Positions 38,073 to 49,139 of a stretch of DNA of 64,000 bases are shown in pieces. Position 1 is the stretch's first letter; each line of letters begins with the position of its first letter. Source of the stretch: Imbricaverruca yamaguchii (taxonomy: Eukaryota; Arthropoda; Thecostraca; Neoverrucidae). The stretch is from NCBI GenBank assembly GCA_034440575.1, contig JAOTOL010000987.1, positions 124,001 through 188,000 on the forward strand. The letters run 5' to 3'. The position numbers and the translations under genes were made by a program. The notes below the pieces were generated by a model. It was not told where the DNA came from, ran no database searches, and was given only the letters and a program-made list of their open reading frames with translations.

Positions 38073-39826
38073 ATACCAGCCAGTCTCTGTACACGTGCCG
38101 CCCCGGTACTGGCCAGTCTGTGTACACGTGCCGCCCCGCTACTGGCCAGTCTCTGTACACGTGCCGTCCCGCTACTGGCCAGTCTGTGTACACGTGCCGC
38201 CCCGGTACTGGCCAGTCTGTGTACACGTGCCGCCCCGGTACTGGCCAGTCTGTGTACACGTGCCGCCCCGGTACTGGCCAGTCTGTGTACACGTGCCGCC
38301 CCGGTACTGGCCAGTCTGTGTACACGTGCCGCCCCGGACTGGCCAGTCTCCCGGGAGGAGGCCGCCCCGGTACTGGCCAGTCTGTGTACACGTGCCGCCC
38401 CGGTACTGGCCAGTCTGTGTACACGTGCCGCCCCGGACTGGCCAGTCTCTGTACACGTGCCGCCCCGCTACTGGCCAGTCTGTGTACACGTGCCGCCCCG
38501 CTACTGGCCAGTCTCTGTACACGTGCCGCCCCTGTACTGGCCAGTCTCTGTACATGTGCCGCCCCGCTACTGGCCAGTCTGTGTACACGTGCCGCCCCGG
38601 TACTGGCCAGTCTGTGTACACGTGCCGCCCCGGTACTGGCCAGTCTGTGTACACGTGTCGCCCCGCTACTGGCCAGTCTCTGTACACGTGCCGCCCCGCT
38701 ACTGGCCAGTCTCTGTACACGTGCCGCCCAGGTACTGGCCAGTCTCTGTACACGTGCCGCCCCGGTACTGGCCAGTCTGTGTACACGTGCCGCCCCGGTA
38801 CTGGCCAGTCTGTGTACACGTGCCGCCCCGCTACTGGCCAGTCTGTGTACACGTGCCGTCCCGCTACTGGCCAGTCTGTGTACACGTGCCGCCCCGGTAC
38901 TGGCCAGTCTGTGTACACGTACCGCCCCGCTACTGGCCAGTCTCTGTACACGTGCCGTCCCGCTACTGGCCAGTCTGTGTACACGTGCCGCCCCGCTACT
39001 GGCCAGTCTCTGTACACGTGCCGCCCCGGTACTGGCCAGTCTGTGTACACGTGCCGCCCCGCTACTGGCCAGTCTCTGTACACGTGCCGTCCCGCTACTG
39101 GCCAGTCTGTGTACACGTGCCGCCCCGGTACTGGCCAGTCTGTGTACACGTGCCGCCCCGGTACTGGCCAGTCTGTGTACACGTGCCGCCCCGGTACTGG
39201 CCAGTCTGTGTACACGTGCCGCCCCGGTACTGGCCAGTCTGTGTACACGTGCCGCCCCGCTACTGGCCAGTCTCTGTACACGTGCCGCCCCGGTACTGGC
39301 CAGTCTGTGTACACGTGCCGCCCCGGACTGGCCAGTCTCCCGGGAGGAGGCCGCCCCGGTACTGGCCAGTCTCTGTACACGTGCCGCCCCGGTACTGGCC
39401 AGTCTGTGTACACGTGCCGCCCCGGTACTGGCCAGTCTCTGTACACGTGCCGCCCCGCTACTGGCCAGTCTGTGTACACGTGCCGCCCCGGGACTGGCCA
39501 GTCTGTGTACACGTGCCGCCCCGGTACTGGCCAGTCTCTGTACACGTGCCGCCCCGGTACTGGCCAGTCTGTGTACACGTGCCGCCCCGGACTGGCCAGT
39601 CTCCCGGGAGGAGGCCGCCCCGGTACTGGCCAGTCTCTGTACACGTGCCGCCCCGGTACTGGCCAGTCTCTGTACACGTGCCGCCCCGGTACTGGCCAGT
39701 CTCTGTACACGTGCCGCCCCGCTACTGGCCAGTCTGTGTACACGTGCCGCCCCGGGACTGGCCAGTCTGTGTACACGTGCCGCCCCGGTACTGGCCAGTC
39801 TCTGTACACGTGCCGCTCCATACCAG
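38073..39826. repeat. 33-bp minisatellite with 264-bp super-unit
   Basis: About 53 copies of a 33-bp unit, TACTGGCCAGTCTGTGTACA then CGTGCCGCCCCGG. The unit holds the 8-bp palindrome GTGTACAC, which many copies change to CTGTACAC. A variant unit with CCCGGGAGGAGGCCG occurs at 38350, 39339 and 39603. The last two are exactly 264 bp (8 units) apart with matching neighbours. Period 33 opens several frames on both strands for over 500 codons; I regard these as spurious. Confidence 0.96.
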
Positions 39827-40897
39827 CCAGTCTGCCCGTGCACGTGCCGCCCGGCGGTACACGCGCCACGGCCGGGCCGGCCCCAGCGCGCTGTCACGAG
39901 CCGCCGCCGCCGCACCACCGCCGGCGGCGACAGCGGCGGCGGCGTCACGGGCAGATGGTCACCGAGCCTTTGTCTCGGCACGAGCACCTGCCCAGCCGCG
40001 CTCACGGCCAGGCAGGTGCACGGCTCCGACAGGTCGGCGCGATTTGCGGCCGGCCGGACGACGCTGACCCATAGCCATTAAGTGGCGGCGGGAAGTCGAC
40101 GCGGCGGATTTATCGCCGGCTCGTCGGCTGACGCGCGGACTCTGCTCGGAGGCGGCTGTCAGCGCATGTCGATGACGTCATCGTTGAGACACGAGCCTTG
40201 TTTCCATAGCAGGTTTGAATTGGGGTTGGATTTCGACAATGAATCGAATCCGGATTACAAGGAGCGTTTCCATGATCATTCGCGAGGAAATCAAGATTAC
40301 ATGTAGGATTTCTGAATCAGGATTTGGTGGGAAATCCCGGATTTGCTGACAGTTGCGGCGCACGTGCGACATTTCCCTTTAATTCCAATAAACGTATGCC
40401 ACATGGCGTGGGCTGCGTCATTGCACGAGAGACTCGAAGAGAGAACTAAAAGATGAAAGCATGATATAAAACATAGTCATGAAATAAAACATTTCCGTTG
40501 AAGATATAGTACATTCATTAGTGTTCGGGAAACTAGACACCTGGTGTTCGTAGCGGGAAACAGAAAAAAGACGCGGAGTGAATGCTACCATTTGCTTCCA
40601 ACTCCTGGGAAATCGGGATTTCCTCAGCAAATCATCTTTCTAAGCCAGATTCGGAAATCAAATCCAGTTAGCTGACGAAGGCGTTTCCATGACTTCGGCA
40701 ATCCGGACTGGTAAGGAAGTCCGGATATGCTGGCGTCATGGAAACGGAACTATTGCGGTGCTGGAGGGGCGGCCGCGGTCTGGAGGAGGTGTGGCAGCGC
40801 GGCTCGCAGTTGGACTTGGGAGTGGCCAGTCGCGGGCGCCGGCCGTTGGATGTTCCCGCGCGGGCCACTACCGACTGCCGTACGACAGCATGAGCTG
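39827..40897. other. Unique DNA, CpG-rich at left
   Basis: CpG-rich to about 40150, then neutral. No supported gene. It ends at the first copy of a tRNA-derived SINE. Confidence 0.5.
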
Positions 40898-41075
40898 GGG
40901 CGGGGATGGCCGAGTGGTTAAGGTGGCGGGCTATGGGTACCAAATGCCCCGGGTTCGACCCTAGCGCCACTCAGAACATTTCCCAATCCCGCGGCCCACC
41001 GGCGAAACAGTGTGGGCGGCGCCATTAGCCGTGGATGTGCATACGGTGTGTCGTGAACCAACCGATAAACAAACA
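40898..41075 (+). mobile_element. tRNA-derived SINE, copy 1
   Basis: Full-length element of about 178 bp. It is flanked by GACAGCATGAGCTG (40884-40897) and GACAGTATGAGCTG (41076-41089), a 14-bp target-site duplication with one mismatch. The head resembles a class II tRNA (Leu/Ser type) with A box TGGCCGAGTGGTTAAGG and B box GGGTTCGACCC. The body is tRNA-unrelated (CCCACCGGCGAAACAGTGTG) and the tail is A-rich (AATAAACAAACAGA). It differs from the copy at 48947-49125 at about 11 positions by hand alignment. It is non-autonomous and would rely on a LINE for mobility. Confidence 0.93.
40907..40961 (+). promoter_or_regulatory. Internal Pol III promoter of SINE copy 1
   Basis: A box at 40907-40923 and B box at 40951-40961, both close to tRNA consensus, spaced as in tRNA genes. 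Confidence 0.8.
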
Positions 41076-41089
41076 GACAGTATGAGCTG

Positions 41090-42069
41090 TCAGTGGAAGA
41101 TGAGTGAAACTGCGTGCAGTTCACTCACCTACTTCCTGTGTGAAGAGGAGCTTTGAAGACAAAGATGTTTCTATTAAAAATAAATCAAATTGACTTATCT
41201 CGTATATGTCATGGTAGACATGAATATTGCACGATGCATTTGGCGAATAACTGCTATGGTATCGACATAACTAAAGCGGTTTCATCAGAATATTGTGTGA
41301 TGACGAAGAAGTTCCGATATGGCCCGATCTACGTCGTACCCGATGAACAGTCCTAAACTGTTCGTGAAATAGGGTGGGATATACCACTTTCTGAACGATG
41401 AATAAACATCTTTCCCAAAGAAGCACTGACATGGTGATTTTCCATTGGTTTTGATGAAGTACCCATGGCTCGCTTTGAGCAGCATCGCATGCATAGGTGA
41501 CGACAGGCTTATTCTCACCATTTATGGAACACAAACACCTTGTAGCAAGCATTTAGGAACAGGGATTATTTATGCTGCGGCCTGTTATTCCATGCTATTT
41601 GTTCTTAACATGGTATTGTTATCGGTTTCCTTCACAGACATATTCTTGCGTTAGGTGTTTACCAAAATAATCCCGAAACGTTCACTCAAGAGTTAAGCAT
41701 TGGCTCAAAATTATGATTTAAGGACATCAAGAATATTGTAAACGAAATCGTTCTCATTGCGAATTTCAACATCATGTAATCATTTCGACATATCACACAT
41801 GACGAAAAAAACACTGTTTTGTCACTGCCGTTGAATGATATGCCTTGAGAGGCCTTGACCAAATATACGGTGCTACGATGTATATGTTCGTGTTGGACGT
41901 ACAAGGAAAACATCAATTTTACTTTAGTTGTCATCTTAGGTTTGCAAGATGTTATTCATCAGAGCACTGAAATCGAGGTGGTGATTTATGTATAGATACA
42001 TTTTGCAAGGTGGATAACATCTGTTATCTATCTCGCAATGATAAGGTGTCTGCAACAGTGTAGAAACAT
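41090..42069. other. Unique AT-rich DNA, nothing supported
   Basis: Non-repetitive, AT-rich, only short frames. No element ends recognised. Confidence 0.5.
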
Positions 42070-42185
42070 GCAAATATTGCGAGGTCACTTCGTCAGTTGC
42101 AAATATTGCGAGGTCACTTCGTCAGTTGCAAATATTGCGTGGTCACTTCGTCAGTTGCAAATATTGCGAGGTAACTTTGTCACTT
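42070..42185. repeat. 29-bp tandem repeat, four copies
   Basis: Copies of GCAAATATTGCGAGGTCACT then TCGTCAGTT start at 42070, 42099, 42128 and 42157, with few substitutions. Confidence 0.93.
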
Positions 42186-42348
42186 GAATTGATTCCCCTG
42201 AAGCGACGATCGTGCTAAGGTTCAAGATTACATACGTTTTATCGAGTTTAAGATTTCAAGATTCTATACGTTTTATAGAGTTTATGATTTGATGCACCAA
42301 TGACCATTTTTTTTAGAAATCTCAATGATGCAAGATTCCTGAAGGACT

Positions 42349-42509
42349 GGTGATTATTGGTTTTACGACACGTCGACCGTTGTGTCATGTAGCGTCGCCA
42401 ATCTTTCACGCCGATTAGTCGCGGGTGAAGAGTAGCGACATGTGAGACTCGAACGCATAATCTTTCAATTGTGAGACGGGCAACTTACTCTCATACTACT
42501 CGCTCGCAT
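42349..42509 (-). mobile_element. Second SINE family, minus strand, with 13-bp target duplication
   Basis: A 161-bp insertion flanked on both sides by TTCCTGAAGGACT (42336-42348 and 42510-42522). On the minus strand it starts near GCGAGCGAGTAGTATGAGAG, carries a degenerate B-box-like GCGTTCGAGTCTC about 60 bp in, and ends GTCGTAAAACCAATAATCAC. That tail style is seen in LINE-mobilised SINEs that lack poly(A). The perfect duplication makes the insertion itself well supported. The tRNA origin of the head is less certain. Confidence 0.75.
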
Positions 42510-42522
42510 TTCCTGAAGGACT

Positions 42523-44438
42523 CATTTCAGTTCAGGATCCAAGATGTTTCTCGGATATTGAACTGAGACGGGAGCAGTGGTGTAGAGCCTTCATCTGCAG
42601 GAGTGTTGTTCTGGCGTTGACGGACGATACCTCCAAATGACATGGTGGCGTGACATGTCAGGCGCGATTTTGTTGCAACATTTAAAAAGGCTATGTAGTA
42701 TTGAAGTTGACGTATGTTCGTACCCCGGAGCCGCATATCAGGACCTGCATTTTTGTATCCACAGTGTGGAGTTCCGGCAGCCGAACTGTGGGTGTCGAGA
42801 TGGGTTGTCATGTCTCGGTACTCACAGGTGATAAACATAATCCGCACCATGTGAAATAATTTGCCGACCGACAAGGGATTTCTGAAAGGACTCGACATCA
42901 CGACCGTCCACTTTTAGAACCGGTGTGCATGTCTGGTTGGAAGAGCTGCTTTCACAAGCTGTCTTGATCACATCGGAAGAAAAACGAATCCAAATCGAAT
43001 CCCAAAAATGAAAGCGCCCAGTGATTTTCGTCGCGAGGTTCGTTAGCGCCATCAAAGAGACCGACTGGGATTTGCTGTTCATCGGCAGTTGATTAGGTGC
43101 GATGAGTAGGTGGTGCATGCAGGCATCATTTCATGAAATCTGCAACTCGTCGCGCCTAATGATGGTCCGGTCGGAATCAACGGTGCGTTCGTGATGAGGA
43201 CGACAGGAGGTCGAGCATGACGCCATCATGCAATGATCCGACCCCAACCGAGCGGCATGACTGGTTTGGCGTGACTCACGCGTTGGATATGCAGCGAGGC
43301 GAGAGGATCGGTGGATGATAACGGCGCAAGTTTGCTTTCAAGCGTGTTAGCAGCTTTCGGACTAATAAAGCTCTCGGCCTAGAATGTTGAGCTAAAGGAC
43401 AGCGTACATTGTTGCGTTTCCTCCGCGGTTTTTTAGCAACCGGAAAGGAATTGAGCTTAATAACTTGGAGATGAAGTAGGAAGACCGCCTATGCAACGCA
43501 CGAAACGTCCATAGTTCTAATTCCCTCAATACAGAGCCCATTAGTCATGCTTCTATCGGCCAGAGGGAGGCACGAAATTATCTATGCTTAATATCGCAAC
43601 ACGATGCTGGTTTTGAGATCTTCATTGTTAATACGCATCACGATGATGATGTTGAGGCCTATATTATTAACACGGAAAAACAGGTTTTACGAATTGAATA
43701 TCAAGACGAATAATCCAGCCTGATTAGAGTCAGGCGGGACCCAGCCGCTCATATGGTGGCCAACGCACAACTGCGGCCCAGCCCAGCCCAGCCCAGCGCC
43801 TGGCCCCACCAACAAGCTGACCGCTTGTTTTCCGGCCGTTTTGCGGTGGCCTCAGACCGCGCGGAATTTCGCCCGCCGTCTCGGCCGGCTGGTCGGTTGT
43901 TTTCAATTACGCGCGCCCGCCGCCGGCCGCCGGCCGCTCATTATCAGCCGATGGTCCGGGGCTCACAGGGCCCCGGCGAGCGGCGACCCACCACCCTCGG
44001 TCGCTGCTGACCGCACAAGAATAGACGCCGGTCGCGAACTGCACACGCTTTCGCCGCGCCGCCAATTGCCGCTGATGCTGGCACGCACGGTGGGATGTGC
44101 CAGCCGTCTCGGTAAACAGCCGGGCGGCTGTGTTTGCTGTGACGTTCGGTGCTTGAGAACGGCGCGGGGCAGGCTGGATGGGAAATCTGCGGGAACATTG
44201 GGCAACAGTGTGCCGGGCCGGGGGCTGTGGACGTCCGACCGCAGTCTCTGGCGAGCACACAACCTTAATGCTGCCAAAGTACTGGTCCGTCGGGTTCACA
44301 CTTCACGCAGTTGCACGGAAAGTGGAAATCCTATTTCGTCAAGCGCATCACATCCTGTTTTGATTCCACCGCGCACTTGTCAGCCTCTTGGCTACGGCAC
44401 CGGGCCGGCAGTTCTGAGGAACATCGGAGCTGAAACAC
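42523..44438. other. Unique DNA with a CpG-rich island at 43750-44230
   Basis: AT-neutral to 43740, then about 500 bp of high CpG content beginning with four CCCAGC-type repeats at about 43781-43800. Frames across the island are open on both strands, as expected of GC-rich DNA, and contain no domain. It could be a promoter-associated island. Confidence 0.45.
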
Positions 44439-44512
44439 GTGCACAACTGGCCGTTCACCAAGACTAACGTGCACAACTGGCCGTTCACCAAGACTAACAT
44501 GCACAACTGGCT
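44439..44512. repeat. 30-bp tandem repeat, 2.5 copies
   Basis: GTGCACAACTGGCCGTTCAC then CAAGACTAAC, starting at 44439 and 44469, with a partial third copy at 44499. Confidence 0.9.
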
Positions 44513-44953
44513 CTTGCAAGGAAAGGCAATAACTCCGCAGTGGTGTGTAACCACCAGCAGTTTGCTAAGTCTGCACGAGGTGCGAGTGGCAGCGTCAGAT
44601 GTCGCTCGCCGCTCTAGTCAGCCGGCCATAATTGAGATAAACACCGCAAACGATCAACACCGCTGCATTTTAACCGGCAGCAATTGGCAACAAGTTGGCT
44701 CAGACTCGCCAAGGTTCTCAGCTTCCGCTTCGTTCCAATCTGTTGTCACGCCGACCCATTCTAAGCGTACACGACACACTAAATCAATGCTAAGCACCAA
44801 TCAGGTGTTTTGGCTACCGTTGCCCCCCCAACGACTATGGTGGCTTAGGTCCTCATAGCTGATAGTTTTACACCAAGTAGATTGCCGGCACCATTTGGTA
44901 TGGAGACGGTGTATTGGTGTGTGGCGGTATCTGGCATTTCTATCCACCAGTAT

Positions 44954-44994
44954 GACCAAATAATTACCAGTCACCAGTATGTAATTATTTGGTC
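44954..44994. repeat. Perfect 14-bp inverted repeat
   Basis: GACCAAATAATTAC at 44954-44967 and its exact complement GTAATTATTTGGTC at 44981-44994, with a 13-bp loop containing CACCAGTAT, itself a repeat of the preceding sequence. Confidence 0.9.
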
Positions 44995-45186
44995 TTATCG
45001 TTGAAGAGGATCGGCGAGTGGTTCACATCGGTGTGTTGCCTCATCATCAAAAACAACGGCAACATCATCACCAACTCTTGAATATGATACGGCGTGCAAC
45101 GTTGAGAGAAAACTCACCATCGGATCTCAATTTTCAGTGTACGAGGAAAAGAATAAGCTACCCGGACACATACATAGATGTAAATA

Positions 45187-45187
<1 letters not shown>

Positions 45188-45246
<59 letters not shown>
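45188..45246. repeat. Compound microsatellite (CA)n-(TA)n
   Basis: About 19 CA dinucleotides followed by about 11 TA dinucleotides. Confidence 0.97.
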
Positions 45247-46675
45247 CGTCATGCGAGTGCAGTCGTTGGCGGACCATTTGTCTAATCCATGACCTACCAC
45301 CATTTGCCAGGTTCGTTGACGATTACTCGCATCAGTGGAGCGAAGGCGGGCGATTTTCCCATCCGCCAGGCGTCGTGACGGAGGGCCACAAATCATCTCA
45401 GCGGGAATCGGGCGCTCATCGCTTGTCCTAATCACTGTACCGGCTCGTTTGCCGCTCCCGTTCGGCTTCAGTCGGAGGAATCGGGCCGACATCAGCCGGC
45501 TCCGATTATCAATAATCTGCCTTCCGTTTAGCCCGGGGCGGCCGCCGGCCGGGCCGCTACAACGCGTCAGCGCTGACCCGAGCGACCTTTCCCATATCAG
45601 ACTGCCGGGGTGTGGACCGGCCGCCGCCAGGGGCGCTAGTGTCGGCTGTGGAGCAGAAGTTCCTCCAGGTGGGGTGGGACTGGGGCGGCAACCGGGGGAC
45701 AGTGGGGGTCGTGCCCTGGGGTGACAGAGACGATACCAGGGAAGTTGATGCAGATATAATGGACGGATTCTGATAGGGAGTTCGGGGCGTAGGGCAGCTT
45801 CACTAAAATAGTTGGATATAGTGAGATATAGAGATCATGGCTGTACCAAAAAGTCGGCAACTGCGTGGACAAGCTGCAGTGAGACCACGAGGGAACTGGT
45901 ATCAACTGGAGACCGTGGTATCAATGTCGACACTCACGCATGTGGACAGTCGCAGCACCTGGTACTCACGCAATAGTCTAAACTTATTTGGGGACGTTTG
46001 CAGGAGACGTTTCGAAGCGTCAGCGTCAGAGAATGGTGGCGAGAAATGACTTCGACGCAGCATGTTGAACATAATTAAATAAAAAACGTGCATTGGCACG
46101 ATACCCAAACTTCGTCTACCTGTGTTATCAGGATCAGTTTTCGTAAGTAATTATCGGCTTTACTACCACAGCCAGCTTTAACTGTCCGCTCACCACCCAC
46201 CACCCAGTGGTGCTGTAATGACGTTTCTTCTCATCCGTGGAGATAGCCAGCTGACGCTGGTTCATAATAACCCGGTCAGAAAATGCCGGCGTTGTCGAGG
46301 TCGTTGTCGAGGCGGACGGAGCTTTTGATCCAGCTTCCAACACCCAGAGCACACCACTAACGGCAGGTGATCACGTGTTGTTAGTTACGCGGTGGCTGGG
46401 GAAGCGGCGCACCGCCACCAGCTCAAACTCTGACGAGCCCAGCATTGATTCTGTGGGCGCTACACGAAATAAAAATCCACCTCAACATGGGTCTTTACCT
46501 CCACCCCACCCCCCAAGTTTGGGGCAGTTCCTGGCCCCTGAGCTGCTGACTCGCCGGCTAGCAAGTCTGGCCCGACTTTGGCTGTCACGCACCCATGCTG
46601 AAGCTCCAGACGTACGCCTTCACCATCGAGCGGTCCAGGATCATGTGGTACGAGCTGGACACGGTACAACAATCC
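45247..46675. other. Unique DNA, no supported gene
   Basis: Non-repetitive, GC-rich at 45330-45720, no recognisable exon. The right end merges into the 31-bp array, which extends frames artificially. Confidence 0.5.
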
Positions 46676-48402
46676 GCCTCTGCGGTACAGGCTGTACACT
46701 AGACAACACTCTGCAGTACAGGCTGGACACGAGACAACACTGCAGTACGGGCTGGACACGAGACAACACTCTGCAGTACGGGCTGGACACGAGACAACAC
46801 TGCAGTACGGGCTGGACACGAGACAACACTCTGCAGTACGGGCTGGACACGAGACAACACTCTGCAGTACGGGCTGGACACGAGACAACACTCTGCAGTA
46901 CGGGCTGGACACGAGACAACACTCTGCGGTACAGGCTGGACACGAGACAACACTCTGCAGTACGGGCTGGACACGAGACAACACTGCAGTACGGGCTGGA
47001 CACGAGACAACACTGCAGTACGGGCTGGACACGAGACAACACTGCAGTACGGACTGGACACGAGACAACACTCTGCAGTACGGGCTGGACACGAGACAGC
47101 ACTGCAGTACGGCAAACTCTGCAGTACGGGCTGGACACGAGACAACACTCTGCAGTACAGGCTGGACACGAGACAACACTCTGCAGTACAGGCTGGACAC
47201 GAGACAACACTCTGCAGTACGGGCTGGACACGAGACAACACTCTGCGGTACAGGCTGGACACGAGACAACACTCTGCAGTACGGGCTGGACACGAGACAA
47301 CACTCTGCAGTACAGGCTGTACACGAGACAACACTCTGCAGTACGGGCTGGACACGAGACAACACTCTGCAGTACGGGCTGGACACGAGACAACACTCTG
47401 CAGTACGGGCTGGACACGAGACAACACTCTGCAGTACGGGCTGGACACGAGACAACACTCTGCAGTACGGGCTGGACACGAGACAACACTCTGCAGTACG
47501 GGCTGGACACGAGACAACACTCTGCAGTACGGGCTGGACACGAGACAACACTCTGCAGTACGGGCTGGACACGAGACAACACTCTGCAGTACGGGCTGGA
47601 CACGAGACAACACTCTGCAGTACGGGCTGGACACGAGACAACACTCTGCGGTACGGGCTGGACACGAGACAACACTCTGCAGTACGGGCTGGACACGAGA
47701 CAACACTCTGCAGTACGGGCTGGACACGAGCCAACACTCTGCAGTACGGGCTGGACACGAGACAACACTCTGCAGTACGGGCTGGACACGAGACAACACT
47801 CTGCAGTACGGGCTGGACACGAGACAGCATCTGCAGTACGGGCTGGACACGAGACAACACTCTGCAGTACAGGCTGGACACGAGACAACACTCTGCAGTA
47901 CAGGCTGTACACGAGACAATACTCTGCAGTACGGGCTGGACACGAGACAACACTCTGCAGTACAGGCTGGACACGAGACAACACTCTGCAGTACAGGCTG
48001 GACACGAGACAACACTCTGCAGTACGGGCTGGACACGAGACAACGCTGCAGTACGGGTTGGACACGAGACAACACTCTGCAGTACGGGCTGGACACGAGA
48101 CAACACTCTGCAGTACGGGCTGGACACGAGACAACACTCTGCAGTACGGGCTGGACATGAGACAACACTCTGCGGTACAGACTGTACACGAGACAACACT
48201 CTGCGGTACAGACTGTACACGAGACAACACTCTGCAGTACGGGCTGGACACGAGACAACACTCTGCGGTACAGGCTGGACACGAGACAACACTCTGCGGT
48301 ACAGACTGTACACGAGACAATACTCTGCAGTACGGGCTGGACACGAGACAACACTGCGGCACATACTGTACACGAGACAACACTGCAGTACGGGTTGGAC
48401 AC
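46676..48402. repeat. 31-bp minisatellite with 28/29-bp short units
   Basis: About 56 copies of a 31-bp unit, ACACTCTGCAGTACGGGCTG then GACACGAGACA, containing the palindrome CTGCAG. Short units lacking TCT (ACACTGCAG) cluster at about 46735-47110 and recur at about 48040. Other variants are CAGTACAGG, GCGGTACAG and CTGTACACG. Open frames over 600 codons long arise on both strands because the 31-bp period cycles all three frames free of stops. Confidence 0.96.
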
Positions 48403-48946
48403 GAGATCCCCAGTTTGCCCGGATCCCGCCTCACCCCCGAACACGAGACCCCGATTAAAGGGTGAAATTGATCGACTCCGGGCCGGATAGGGCGGGCGAA
48501 CACGGGGGCGAAATCACAGACGGACATCGTCAATCCTTCGCCGACGTCGTAAACAGTGATTACAGTGGGTCGACAGTCGCGACTCGCGCCAAAACTCGGC
48601 GAAATCGGCGCGTAAATGTGGGGCCGGCGAATTCCACGCCGTTTACATTCAATAACAGCAGGCGGACAGCACATGGCCGCGCTTTGTTAACACACAAAAC
48701 ACCACAGCACGGAACAAATGGCAAACATTTCCGATATGCGTCTGCACGGGCATCATGCGTTCGAACGTTGCTAACAAGGGGCCATGGCTAAGAATGCACC
48801 ATTTACAGAGAACGACTCAACATGAGAAATAAGATGAGAAACATGAGACATGAGAAATAGAAATAGGAGAAATACATGAGACATGATGCGAAACAACATG
48901 ATAAATAGGATGTGCTGAAACCAGTATCATCTGAATAGGTGTATGT
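48403..48946. other. Unique DNA ending in an A/G-rich ATGAGA-type stretch
   Basis: Non-repetitive to 48820. Then an irregular A/G-rich stretch follows at 48826-48910 with repeated ATGAGAAA and ACATGAGACATG motifs. No gene supported. Confidence 0.5.
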
Positions 48947-49125
48947 GGGGCGGGGATGGCCGAGTGGTTAAGGTGTCGGGCTATGGGTACCAAAGGTCCC
49001 GGGTTCGACTCTAGCGCCACTCAGGACATTTCCCAATCCCCCGGCCCACCGGCGAAACAGTGTGGGCGGCGCCATTGGCCGTGAATGTGCATAAAGTGTG
49101 TCGTGAACCAACCAATAAACAAACA
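48947..49125 (+). mobile_element. tRNA-derived SINE, copy 2
   Basis: Same family and orientation as 40898-41075. It is flanked by a perfect 14-bp target-site duplication, GAATAGGTGTATGT, at 48933-48946 and 49126-49139. A box TGGCCGAGTGGTTAAGG, B box GGGTTCGACTC, and the same body and AATAAACAAACAGA tail. The perfect flanks indicate a fairly recent insertion. Confidence 0.95.
48957..49011 (+). promoter_or_regulatory. Internal Pol III promoter of SINE copy 2
   Basis: A box at 48957-48973 is identical to that of copy 1. B box at 49001-49011 has one change (GACCC to GACTC). Confidence 0.8.
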
Positions 49126-49139
49126 GAATAGGTGTATGT

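Noticed and set aside
37921..40081. Two 717-codon plus-strand frames and a 675-codon minus-strand frame
   Set aside because: Period-33 artefacts overlapping each other; the short unique flanks carry no domain.
40901..40975. Genuine tRNA gene
   Set aside because: The tRNA-like part continues into a conserved unrelated body and A-rich tail, and the whole is bounded by a target duplication, so it is a SINE head.
43841..44467. 208-codon plus-strand frame
   Set aside because: Lies in a CpG-rich block where stop codons are rare; the antisense frames are open as well.
46375..48674. Cys/Val-rich frames of 580-696 codons
   Set aside because: The 31-bp unit is stop-free in the frames concerned; the flanks show nothing recognisable.
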